Assembly (NCBI GenBank): GCA_964575225.1
Contig: CAZNQW010000002.1
Coordinates: 1 to 57,826, forward strand
DNA: 57,826 nt
Source of the DNA: CAZNQW01 sp964575225
Lineage (GTDB): Bacteria; Chloroflexota; Anaerolineae; JAAYZQ01
Reading direction: 5' to 3'
Part shown: one piece after another, positions 27,301 through 34,336 of the stretch
Layout: each line of letters begins with the position of its first letter
Position numbering within the stretch: position 1 is the first letter of the stretch
Position numbers and translations under genes: made by a program
The notes under the pieces: model-generated
Databases searched by the model: none
The model's input: the letters and a program-made list of their open reading frames with translations, nothing else
What the model was told of the DNA's origin: nothing

Positions 27301-28045
27301 CGAATCGGGGCTGACCAATACGGTCGAGTTGGATGTGACCCTGCTCGCGCCCAGTTTGTCCATCACCCACACGGTGGAGGCAGCCCATACGCCGGCCTAT
27401 CCGGGCGATCCGGTGACCTATACTGTGATCGTGGCCAATCGAGGGAATGCTGGGGCAGCGGGCGTTCACGTCACCGATGCTCTACCCCCAGGCGTGACCG
27501 GAACCGATCTGGACTGGACCGGCCCTGTCTTGGCTGGGGGGCAGGTCGAGTTCAAGATTTCGGCTGCGCTCGACCGGAACCCCGAGTTGTACGGCCAGGT
27601 GATTACCAACGCGGCTTTGATCAATTATCTGGATTGCGAGATGGGTTCTGCGGTTGCCCGCCTGCACGTGAAAGCGGCAGGCGAACTGTCCATCGTTAAA
27701 AGAGTGCAGGCGCCGCAGGATCGAGTGTGTGCCGGTGATGCGCTCACCTACTCGGTCATCGTGTCCAACGAGGGGGCCATGACGGCGCTGGCTGTGGTCA
27801 TTACCGATACTTTGCCACCAGGCGTCCACGGTCAGGATCTGGTCTGGCAAGGGGACATCAGCGCCGGCCAGCGGGTCGAATTTTCGGTTCCGGCGGCCGT
27901 GTCTTTAGCGCCCGAATTCCGGGGCGCAACGATTACCAACACGGCCTATTACCGATACGACGGCGTGGTCGGCTGGGATGCGGTGGCCTTGACGGTGTCG
28001 CGCGGCTGGCGGACCTATCTACCGATCATTCTCCGCCTTGAGTAA
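24395..28045 (+). CDS. Large secreted ExeM/NucH-type endonuclease with DUF11 repeats
   Basis: 1,216-residue exported nuclease. A signal peptide covers residues 1-29 (hydrophobic VLGLVIALALWVAAAVAV). Two OB-fold-like regions typical of ExeM/YhcR nucleases follow (about 45-170 and 270-420; GVVYGVADDGYFLAEA, FDGFYIQDPTGDG). An endonuclease/exonuclease/phosphatase domain then runs from about 515 to 810, with VVTLNAYDFFDT, LVALQEVENEQ, VLGDLNDFEDS, ALDHILISP and ASDHDLVAATF carrying the metal and catalytic residues. Two DUF11 beta repeats (about 985-1200) precede the tail TYLPIILRLE. The likely role is extracellular DNA degradation for nutrients or biofilm turnover. The ATG at 24395 follows AGGAG and gives the intact signal peptide. 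Confidence 0.88.
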   Translation: MGRPSMVLGLVIALALWVAAAVAVQVPAVASNDLAGLTVLRAAAEGGVPSCSSVYDVQYTTDPGADGTYPSPCADRLARVRGVVYGVADDGYFLAEAAGPWHGIYVYGIRGYTPMVGDEVEVAGSIKEYYGLTEFSFPTTTLVSSGHPLPGMTVVTAADLPYGKGSLSEPYEGVLVEVHDIQVTALDGYNIWAFTDGSGGTAKADDWFYHVAPAVGDAFTTLRGPVVYDYDEYKIMPRGAGDVATRPEVLKESPTHTETGDSTGGGEVVAIHQIQGDGFQSPYDGVRVTTAGVVLGFFEGNTPGGSQFDGFYIQDPTGDGNPATSDGILVHHGAHVVTVHVGDVVTVTGWVDEYNEYGEPGPACETQILVESSAGIEWKSTAPLPPAVILDPPGDPDAAQAYFEALEGMMVTLPVTGAVVGPTSYGTIMIVPGDEGVDRVLHGSAQQGMAFGVRPEERYGGGAPSLMVGSIVTGVNGPLAYTYGNYVVVDQDGYEVEFSQPEPVPAPGWPAAAAYEFTVVTLNAYDFFDTVNDPVTADAVQSVLNYEIQKSKLAHTIAQAGCPLLVALQEVENEQVLQELAAVLMAEHGCAYSTYMEEGLDERGIDVAVLGARDRVTVESVTQYQDCTAYPTGLGQGACPEGLQRLYSRPPLVVTATVQHETLPQVTRRVVLVANHLKSKLSTEGDPESAQWRGLQAESLARLALDLASGEPEASLMVLGDLNDFEDSLPLDALYATDLLTNTWYTLAPEERYSYIYNGVSQALDHILISPDLVPLLIGVHPLRVNSDWPYLPYANDAALPARASDHDLVAATFLLGWPEIVSFDLVQSEDPGAWTPVTGDLDSGYTMTLSCAVPIHLVNSSGVETSNPLLAGDYGFLLDSESMPDGFLDDWADRGVAEWASGWYAAMGEIIHGRLPAFYLRVTDGADGKEYMLVDGFARDFGHGADEYWRIAGNQPGGNYRFVGVIEDESGLTNTVELDVTLLAPSLSITHTVEAAHTPAYPGDPVTYTVIVANRGNAGAAGVHVTDALPPGVTGTDLDWTGPVLAGGQVEFKISAALDRNPELYGQVITNAALINYLDCEMGSAVARLHVKAAGELSIVKRVQAPQDRVCAGDALTYSVIVSNEGAMTALAVVITDTLPPGVHGQDLVWQGDISAGQRVEFSVPAAVSLAPEFRGATITNTAYYRYDGVVGWDAVALTVSRGWRTYLPIILRLE

Positions 28046-28095
28046 CGGCCCAGCCTGTGTGACAAGAGCCCGATGTTTCGAGATAGTAACACAGA

Positions 28096-30972
28096 TCAGC
28101 CCTTGGCTGTGGGCCAATTGTTGGTCAACCAGCGTTTGGTCGCTTCTGGCAGTTTGGTCAGTGAGGCGCGAACCCGAGTGCACGGGGGCAGAGAGTTGAG
28201 GAACTGGGGCCCGTAGGCTTTGGTCAGAACCCGCTTATCGAGTACGACGACCACCCCGCGGTCATTCTTGGTGCGGATTAGCCTCCCGAATCCCTGCCGA
28301 AAACGGAGGATTGTCTCGGGGATGGCATATTCGGTAAACGGATCGTCAAAGGTGTCGGAGCGGGCAGAAAAAACCGGATCGTCGGGCACGGCAAAGGGCA
28401 GCCGGGCGATCACGAGGACGCTCAACGCCGGGCCGACGATATCCACCCCTTCCCAGAAACTTCGCGTGCCCAGCAGCACCGATTGGGGGGTTGTGCGAAA
28501 GTTTTCGAGCAACTGGATGCGCGAACTGCCGGCGCCCTGTTGCAGCACAATGATGCCGCTATCGGATAGGGGACCGTTGATGGCCCGAGCTGTGGTCCGC
28601 AGTTGATGATACGACGTAAAGAGAACCAGCGTCCGTCCCTCTGCCGCCCGCGACAGGGCAATGATCGCTTCCTCCACCGTCTTTTGGTAACGGGGTTGAT
28701 TGGGCTCTGGAATGTCGGTCGGCAGGTAGAGGAGCGTCGATTGTTCAAAGTCAAAGGGCGAACCCACGGACAGCTCATCCGCGTCCCAGGCCGACAGCCG
28801 TTCTCGGAGATAGTCAAACTTGCCGTCGGTGGTCAGCGTTGCCGAAGTGAGGATGACCGACTCTTTGGGGTGGAAGAGATGGGTCTGCACCAAATTGCCG
28901 ACGTGGAGTGGGGCCGCGTGCAGCGTCACCCGTTCCTGCCGGGCCGAGATGCTGGCCCAGTAGATCTCGTTGTTGCCAGGTTCTGAGATGCAGGCGTTGA
29001 TCTGGCTCCGCAGTTCGTCGAGCCGCTGCTCATACCCCTTGCAATCCTGCGCCATTCCGTCCAGATCCTCGATGCCGAATCCGTCCAGTTCGCCCAGCTC
29101 ACCGCAAAGCTGCTCCAGGTGGAGGATCACGGGATGGAGCAATACCGACAGGTTCTCCCAGGCAATCTCGACCTCGGTCCAGGCGGGCTGAACACGAAGG
29201 CCGCTGGTCAGGCGCAACCGTTGGTCATAGTCGCCCCTGTTCGATGCGTGTTCGCGCAAAAAGCCGTCGAGGATGGAGAAAAAGGCATAGGTGCCGCTTA
29301 TGGCGGCTTCAATGTCCCGCTGGAGCTGCCCCACGTGCTTTTCCAGGGGAGCCCATTGTTGGGGCGGAAGGGTGCCCCGACAGCGGTTCAAGAGATCGTT
29401 GAGAAAGCCGGTGCTGCGCCCGACGCCCACGGGGCGGGCCAGTTCGTTGAGGATCCGTTCGATGGCTTGCTGATCGGCCTCAAAGCTCAGTTGGCGGGTC
29501 ACGTTGCTTTCCAGGTGATGAGCTTCGTCGACAATGAGATACCGGTATTCGGGCAGGACGCGATTATCGACCGCCACGTCAGAGAGCAGCAGCGCGTGGT
29601 TGACGATGATCAGGTGGGCGCGCTCGGCTGCGCGCCGTGCTCGATAAAAGAAACAGCGCCCTCTCTCTCGAAAGCGGCATCGATCTTGGGTGCAGGTTTC
29701 GCTCTCGGCGGAGACTTTGGACCACAGGGCCTGTTCGGCCGGATCGGGCATAAAGAGCTCACCATGTTCGCCGGTTTGCGTGCTGGGCAGCCAGACCAGG
29801 ATTTTGGCCAGCATGCGCATTTCATCGGCCGAACTCACGCCGATGTTGCGCAGAACGCCCAGGCGCCGCTGGCACAGATAATTGCTCCGGCCTTTGAGGA
29901 GCGCTGCTCGGAACTGGAAGGGCAGGATCTTTTGCAGATCGGGGACATCCTTAAGAAAGAGCTGGTCCTGCAGGTTGATGGTGTTGGTCGAGATGACGAC
30001 GCGCTCGCTGTTGAGTTGGGCAAAGGCCGCGGCGGGCAGCAGGTAGGCGATGCTTTTCCCGGTGCCTGTTCCCGCTTCGACCATCAGGTGTTGACCCTCG
30101 TTGAGTGCTTGCCCGACCACCTCCAGCATTTCCACCTGTTGGGCTCGATGTTCAAAGGCCGGAAAGCTTTGGGCAAACAGGCCGTCTTCTTCCAGCATGG
30201 CGGCCAACTCGCGCACATTCACGGCGCGCGGTGTGGCAGCGGGTATTAGTTCGTCTTCATCATCAGGTTCGGTGGAAAAAAGGGGACCGAGTTCGTCTCC
30301 GTCTTGTTGGAGCTGGGCGGCCAACTGCTGGCCGATCCCGCCCCGAAAGGCCGTTCGCGATAGACCACGCTCGACGTCGCGAAATACCTCCCCTAAAGAC
30401 CAGTTCACCCCCTTGGAAAGGCGGTTGATCTCTTGCAGAACCGAAAGGGGCAATTGGGAGGCCACTTCCAACAGGGCGATGAATAGATCGCGGGTTGCCA
30501 GGGCGTCGTCCAGTGCCCGGTGAGGGGAAAGATTCGAGATCCCCAGAGTCTCCCCCAACTTTGCCAGGCTATAGCGCGCGGCATGGGGCAAAAGGACGCT
30601 CGCGAGTTCGAATGTGTCGATGGCCGGGTTGGAAAAGGGGGCGTCGTGATTGCGCAGGAAGCTGAGGTCAAAGCTGATATTGTGCCCCACGATGGGATGG
30701 TGCCCGACAAAGCGCGCCAGATCGTTGATTACTTGGGAAAACCGGGGCGCGCGCCCAAGCTCTCGGTCCGAAATGCCGGTGAGTTGCTGGATCTGGATGG
30801 GCAGGAGTTGCCCTGGATTGACCAGGGTTTGCCATCGATCCATTTCCTCAGATCTGATCGAGGCGCCGTCGTGAGTGGTACGAAAACGGACGGCGCCGAT
30901 CTCGATGATCGCGTCGCGCTGGGTATCGAGGCCCGTGGTTTCCAGATCCAGGGCCACATAGATTCGACTCAT
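28096..30972 (-). CDS. dinG: DinG-family helicase with N-terminal DnaQ-like exonuclease
   Basis: 958-residue fusion. Residues about 1-165 form a DEDDh 3'-5' exonuclease (VALDLETTGLDTQ, VGHNISFDLSFLRN, HRALDDALAT). The rest is an XPD/DinG superfamily 2 helicase with Walker A EAGTGTGKSIAYLLPA near 300, DEAH box LIVDEAHHLESN, and four Cys suited to an Fe-S cluster (one in SNYLCQRR, three in CTQDRCRFRERGRC). Such fusions are known in Firmicutes (DinG/CasDinG-like). The expected role is unwinding of damaged or R-loop DNA. The ATG follows GGAG, and a promoter lies at 31052-31080. It is convergent with the nuclease gene. Confidence 0.92.
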   Translation of the reverse strand: MSRIYVALDLETTGLDTQRDAIIEIGAVRFRTTHDGASIRSEEMDRWQTLVNPGQLLPIQIQQLTGISDRELGRAPRFSQVINDLARFVGHHPIVGHNISFDLSFLRNHDAPFSNPAIDTFELASVLLPHAARYSLAKLGETLGISNLSPHRALDDALATRDLFIALLEVASQLPLSVLQEINRLSKGVNWSLGEVFRDVERGLSRTAFRGGIGQQLAAQLQQDGDELGPLFSTEPDDEDELIPAATPRAVNVRELAAMLEEDGLFAQSFPAFEHRAQQVEMLEVVGQALNEGQHLMVEAGTGTGKSIAYLLPAAAFAQLNSERVVISTNTINLQDQLFLKDVPDLQKILPFQFRAALLKGRSNYLCQRRLGVLRNIGVSSADEMRMLAKILVWLPSTQTGEHGELFMPDPAEQALWSKVSAESETCTQDRCRFRERGRCFFYRARRAAERAHLIIVNHALLLSDVAVDNRVLPEYRYLIVDEAHHLESNVTRQLSFEADQQAIERILNELARPVGVGRSTGFLNDLLNRCRGTLPPQQWAPLEKHVGQLQRDIEAAISGTYAFFSILDGFLREHASNRGDYDQRLRLTSGLRVQPAWTEVEIAWENLSVLLHPVILHLEQLCGELGELDGFGIEDLDGMAQDCKGYEQRLDELRSQINACISEPGNNEIYWASISARQERVTLHAAPLHVGNLVQTHLFHPKESVILTSATLTTDGKFDYLRERLSAWDADELSVGSPFDFEQSTLLYLPTDIPEPNQPRYQKTVEEAIIALSRAAEGRTLVLFTSYHQLRTTARAINGPLSDSGIIVLQQGAGSSRIQLLENFRTTPQSVLLGTRSFWEGVDIVGPALSVLVIARLPFAVPDDPVFSARSDTFDDPFTEYAIPETILRFRQGFGRLIRTKNDRGVVVVLDKRVLTKAYGPQFLNSLPPCTRVRASLTKLPEATKRWLTNNWPTAKG

Positions 30973-31350
30973 GGAGGCTCCGTTCTAGGGGAAGGGGGTC
31001 TCAAGACCCTCGCAGATGGACGCGCAAGCTCCTTTCCCTCCCTGTCGGGCGATTATACCCCAGGCTCGGTCAAAAGGCAAAAGGGGATCGGAGGAGGGGG
31101 CAGCGTCGCGTGCCCGATGAAGGATCTCGAGGGCTTTCGGCGCCTGATTCTGAATCCCGGGCACGTCACGAGTTCGGTTTCGGGTGCCGCTTCAGCCCCC
31201 CGGTTCTCATGGTTTGGACAACTGGTATGCGGTTTGGCCCAGCGAGTGCCCGGAATGAGTGGGTTCCAACGCTGCCGAGGGTATGGAAGCCGTGCGCCGA
31301 GTGGCACAATGGGGCCAGAAGTACAGGCCGGGACCGGCTGGCTGCCCTGC
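30973..31350 (-). other. Intergenic region between the 255-aa hypothetical gene and dinG
   Basis: No gene seen in 378 bp. It contains the dinG promoter (31052-31080). The rest, about 31090-31350, is GC-rich with no clear hairpin-plus-T terminator and no repeat I can support. Confidence 0.4.
31052..31080 (-). promoter_or_regulatory. Promoter of dinG
   Basis: Minus strand TTGCCT, 17-bp spacer, perfect TATAAT, about 80 bp upstream of the start codon. Confidence 0.75.
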
Positions 31351-32118
31351 TTATGCTCTGGGGTGCAGGACGATGGTTTCGACTCCGAAATAGGTCACCA
31401 ACAGATAGCGCAGGTCGCGGAAAACCACGCGAGGGGACGCGTTCTCCAAGTCGAAGGGCAGGTCGAGCAGGAACAGATCGGGTTGAAGGGTGCGTTGTTT
31501 GACCATCTCGATCAGGGCGCTCCGCAGCTCGACAAAATAGGGCGATCCCAATTCGCGCGGGGCCGCGGCCCGCTCCTTGACCTGGGCCAGCCACTTTTTG
31601 CCTGATTTCGAGACCTCGAGGTGCTGTCCTGTGTGAGAGTGCCAGCGAACCCCCGGCTCGCCCTGGCAAAAGGTGAGGTGATGGTCTCTGTCGTCGGTGA
31701 GGTCGGGCAACGCTTGCAAGGGGATGAACACGCTTTGTTCCAGGATTCGGTTTGCCAGGAACGCCTGGTTGAACTCGATCTGGCGATAGAACATCGGCGC
31801 GGCGTAATAGACTTCGGGCTCGCGCTCGGCCAGGGCGCGCAGCAGATTATGTTGGTTCGAATGTTTCCGGCTGGGGAGTGCCAGGCGAAAGAAGGGATGG
31901 TCATAGTCGGACCAGTGCCGCGCCCGCGGCATTTTCATATACTCGGCCAGTTTGAAGCGGAGAAAGATCGGCCAGCCGTGTTCGATGCTCGATCCAAAGT
32001 CGTCGTCACTCACAAAGGAGGGAAAGAGCGGCTCGCTGACGACCTGGGGCAAAAGCGCGCTCATGATCTCGTAGGAAAGGGCAAAACCGTACGAAAATTC
32101 AGAGAACTCGGCCCTCAT
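31351..32118 (-). CDS. Conserved hypothetical protein, 255 aa
   Basis: Function not recognised. It is a soluble 255-residue protein with no signal peptide. Visible features are a hydrophobic-aromatic N-terminal third (EFSYGFALSYEIMSAL), a basic stretch RKHSNQHNLLRAL, and the block VYYAAPMFYRQIEFNQAFL, then SVFIPLQALPDL and DRDHHLTF. This block pattern (APxF, then F-N, then I-P-L, then D-x-H-H) is reminiscent of uncharacterised proteins I have seen scattered across bacteria, but I cannot name a family. Strong GGGAGGTG ribosome site and a very good promoter support a real, independently expressed gene. Confidence 0.7.
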   Translation of the reverse strand: MRAEFSEFSYGFALSYEIMSALLPQVVSEPLFPSFVSDDDFGSSIEHGWPIFLRFKLAEYMKMPRARHWSDYDHPFFRLALPSRKHSNQHNLLRALAEREPEVYYAAPMFYRQIEFNQAFLANRILEQSVFIPLQALPDLTDDRDHHLTFCQGEPGVRWHSHTGQHLEVSKSGKKWLAQVKERAAAPRELGSPYFVELRSALIEMVKQRTLQPDLFLLDLPFDLENASPRVVFRDLRYLLVTYFGVETIVLHPRA

Positions 32119-32149
32119 TTTTCACCTCCCAATTTCCCCTATCGTTGCC

Positions 32150-32178
32150 ATTATACCATTGCCCGCCTCGAAACGCAA
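32150..32178 (-). promoter_or_regulatory. Promoter of the 255-aa hypothetical gene
   Basis: Minus strand TTGCGT, 17-bp spacer, perfect TATAAT, about 32 bp upstream of the start codon. Confidence 0.75.
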
Positions 32179-32280
32179 AGGTCGTTTGAGCGCCTCTCCG
32201 CCGGGTGTAGTCGGTGTGTCTCGCGGTCCCGGGTTGTGAATACAAGTCGGTGGAAATTCCCGTAGGGCCGCAAAGAGCAC

Positions 32281-32356
32281 CGTCACCCCCGCGCAAGCGG
32301 GGGCCAGCCCTTTGGATGCTGCCTGCGAGTACGCAGGCGCTTTCGCGGGCATGACG
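32281..32356. repeat. REP-like palindromic element
   Basis: A 76-bp imperfect inverted repeat. The left end CGTCACCCCCGCGCAAGCGG matches the complement of the right end GCGCTTTCGCGGGCATGACG. Inside is a nested hairpin GCCTGC-gagtac-GCAGGC. It resembles the dispersed REP/MITE palindromes with CGTCAT and CCCGCGAAAGCGGG cores found in many bacterial genomes. No open reading frame or target-site duplication is evident. Confidence 0.6.
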
Positions 32357-32461
32357 AGGGGCAAGTAGCCCTAGAATCGCAATGCGTTCAGCACTGCACG
32401 CGTGAAAATCTCATCTGAGCATTTCCCACCGAAATCGATACGCCACCCAGTCCCGAATCCG

Positions 32462-32490
32462 TTGCACAGAGCGGCAACCTGTGGTAAGAT
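32462..32490 (+). promoter_or_regulatory. Promoter of the HD-domain gene
   Basis: TTGCAC, 17-bp spacer, TAAGAT, about 47 bp before the start codon at 32537. The 32119-32536 gap holds this, the opposite-strand promoter at 32150-32178 and the palindrome at 32281-32356. Confidence 0.6.
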
Positions 32491-32536
32491 GGGCTCGATC
32501 GCACTTCTGGCAGAAAATCCAACGGGAGGCATTACC

Positions 32537-33085
32537 ATGAGAGCAAGTCTCAAACAGATTTGGCCGGAAATCGAATGGATCCAGGACCCTGAACTCAAGG
32601 AAAAGGTCTATCAGACCTGGGAGTATGCCCTGGAGCAGAGCGTCCTCACGCCCGAGGACCTTACGAAAATTCCTTTTACTCTGTTGGTCAAAGATTGTCA
32701 GGTTACCTTCATGGAACACAAGCGGGCCGTGGTTCACATCGCGGTCGAGTCGGCCAAGGCCATGCAAAAATTCTTTGGAGACAAGTTGCCCATTGACATG
32801 GACACCTTGATCGCCGGTGCGATCCTGATCGATGTGGGCAAGCTGATCGAGTATGTGCTGGAGGACGGCCAGGCCGTGGTCGGCAAGACGGGCAAGCTGC
32901 TGCGACATCCGTTCACGGGTGTGGCCTTGGCCATGCGTTTTGGCGTGCCCGATGAGATCTGTCACACGATCGCGGCTCACTCGAACGAGGGCAACCTGGG
33001 CAAGCGCACGACTGAGGCGTTTATCATCCACCACGCCGATTTTATGAGCTTTGAGCCTTTCAAACCTGAAACCCTGAGGTTCTAA
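32537..33085 (+). CDS. HD-domain-like protein with a non-canonical metal motif
   Basis: 182-residue soluble protein resembling HD/HDIG phosphohydrolases. After an N-terminal IWPEIEWIQDPELKEKV segment, the first helix offers EHKRAVVHIAVESA, and the expected His-Asp pair reads GAILIDVGKLIEY (about residue 97), so Ile replaces the His. A later AAHSNEGNLGKRTTEAFIIHHADF supplies more His and Asp residues. Either metal binding is altered or the protein is a non-catalytic relative. The ATG at 32537 follows GGGAGG; an earlier in-frame ATG at 32402 lies upstream of the promoter. A strong terminator follows. Confidence 0.75.
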   Translation: MRASLKQIWPEIEWIQDPELKEKVYQTWEYALEQSVLTPEDLTKIPFTLLVKDCQVTFMEHKRAVVHIAVESAKAMQKFFGDKLPIDMDTLIAGAILIDVGKLIEYVLEDGQAVVGKTGKLLRHPFTGVALAMRFGVPDEICHTIAAHSNEGNLGKRTTEAFIIHHADFMSFEPFKPETLRF

Positions 33086-33099
33086 TCGCCGGACAACGC

Positions 33100-33132
33100 G
33101 CGGGCGGATGAACGAGTCATCCGCCCGCTTTT
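33100..33132 (+). terminator. Terminator after the HD-domain gene
   Basis: Perfect 12-bp stem GCGGGCGGATGA / TCATCCGCCCGC with an ACGAG loop, then TTTT. It begins 14 bp after the stop codon. Confidence 0.9.
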
Positions 33133-33163
33133 CGATCGTGGCTGAGTTGGACGTACGATGTTT

Positions 33164-33910
33164 CTACCCCAACTTTGTGCCACACTCGGGACAGAACTTG
33201 GCCCCTTCGGTTTTGGCGCCACAGGAAGGGCAGACGCCTGCGGGCGTCCTTTCGATCTTGGTCCCACATTCGGGGCAGAATTTGGCTCCGTGGGTTTCCT
33301 TCCCGCAATTGGGGCACGCATCGACGGCTGGCTGCACCATCGCCGTCCCGCATTCGGGGCAGAACTTGGTGCCCGCCGGGGCCACCGCGCCGCAGTTAGG
33401 GCAGCGGGCCACGTTGCTCGATGCCTTTTGAACGGCTTCCCGCGTTTGCTCCAGGACACCCCCCAGCCCAAAGGCGCTGGCGAGGCCTTTGATCACGGCC
33501 CCTGCCTGTTCGCCTTCTGCCTGCGCGATCTCGTCCTTTCGAGGACTGTCGTCCTGGCAGTACCCCGTTTGTTCATCCCAATCGGATAGGCAGCAGATGC
33601 GGAGGCAAGTGGGGCATTCACGGAAGCGATCCTTGACCTGTTGCCAGGCCTTTTCGAGTTGCGCGGGGGTGAGGCTGTAGGTGTAGCGGGGATCTTCCCC
33701 CACCACATTTTCGGCGATGGCGTCACCGACCAGCGGCACTTTGCGCAACAATCCTCCCAGGCTCTTGCGACCGATATCTTGGGTGATGGTCGCTCCAATC
33801 TCGGGTTGACTGCGATACTCGCGATCGCAATACTCGCAATAGAAGACGGCGTAGGGTCCAACACCGTCGTTTCTTACGTCATAATTCGGCATACGGCTTG
33901 GCTCCGACAT
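33164..33910 (-). CDS. Multi-zinc-ribbon protein
   Basis: 248 residues. The C-terminal 75 residues hold three near-identical zinc ribbons of the form CPxCG-x(6-8)-KFCPECG. Near the N terminus there is another CxxC (FYCEYCDREY), and mid-protein CPTCLRICC plus GYCQDD, so up to five metal sites are possible. Between them lie a Gly-rich segment (KSLGGLLRKVPLVGDAIAENVVG) and a helical part (AQLEKAWQQVKDRFRE). No enzymatic motif is seen, so it is probably an interaction or scaffold protein. The ATG at 33910 follows GGGAGGG; longer in-frame starts run into the promoter. Confidence 0.8.
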   Translation of the reverse strand: MSEPSRMPNYDVRNDGVGPYAVFYCEYCDREYRSQPEIGATITQDIGRKSLGGLLRKVPLVGDAIAENVVGEDPRYTYSLTPAQLEKAWQQVKDRFRECPTCLRICCLSDWDEQTGYCQDDSPRKDEIAQAEGEQAGAVIKGLASAFGLGGVLEQTREAVQKASSNVARCPNCGAVAPAGTKFCPECGTAMVQPAVDACPNCGKETHGAKFCPECGTKIERTPAGVCPSCGAKTEGAKFCPECGTKLG

Positions 33911-33997
33911 GAGATCCCTCCCTGTGGTTGAGTTTGGATGGCATACAGACTCGGCCCTGTTGTCCACCTCTCGTTGATTCACAACATCCACACGGGC

Positions 33998-34025
33998 ATT
34001 ATAGCAGAAGCACGGCCAAAGTCAA
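33998..34025 (-). promoter_or_regulatory. Promoter of the zinc-ribbon gene
   Basis: Minus strand TTGACT, 16-bp spacer, perfect TATAAT, about 88 bp before the start codon. Confidence 0.75.
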
Positions 34026-34164
34026 GCTACTTCTTCCGGTGTATCCACGTGTCTGTTCTCACTGCCCCAAGACCTCATGGTCCTCCTGTCTCCCCGGCGC
34101 GACGAGCGCCCCAGGAGGGATGGGATGCCCAGGCCCGTTGGCCCGACACGGTTTGTTCCTGTGT

Positions 34165-34193
34165 TTGACACCCCGGTACCCCACGGGTATAAT
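34165..34193 (+). promoter_or_regulatory. Consensus promoter of the MFS-HEAT gene
   Basis: Both boxes are perfect: TTGACA, 17-bp spacer, TATAAT. Start of transcription near 34200 leaves a leader of about 137 nt with no recognised RNA motif. Confidence 0.85.
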
Positions 34194-34336
34194 GCAACCG
34201 GTAACCCAAAAAGACGAGGGTCACGCGTTTGCCAGTGGTAGCGTCGGCAGCCCGGGCAGTCACAGCGAATCTCCACTTTCCACACCAGAGTTCATTCCGG
34301 CAGGAGCAGGTTCTTTGAGAGCAGGCGTCTTGAGCC

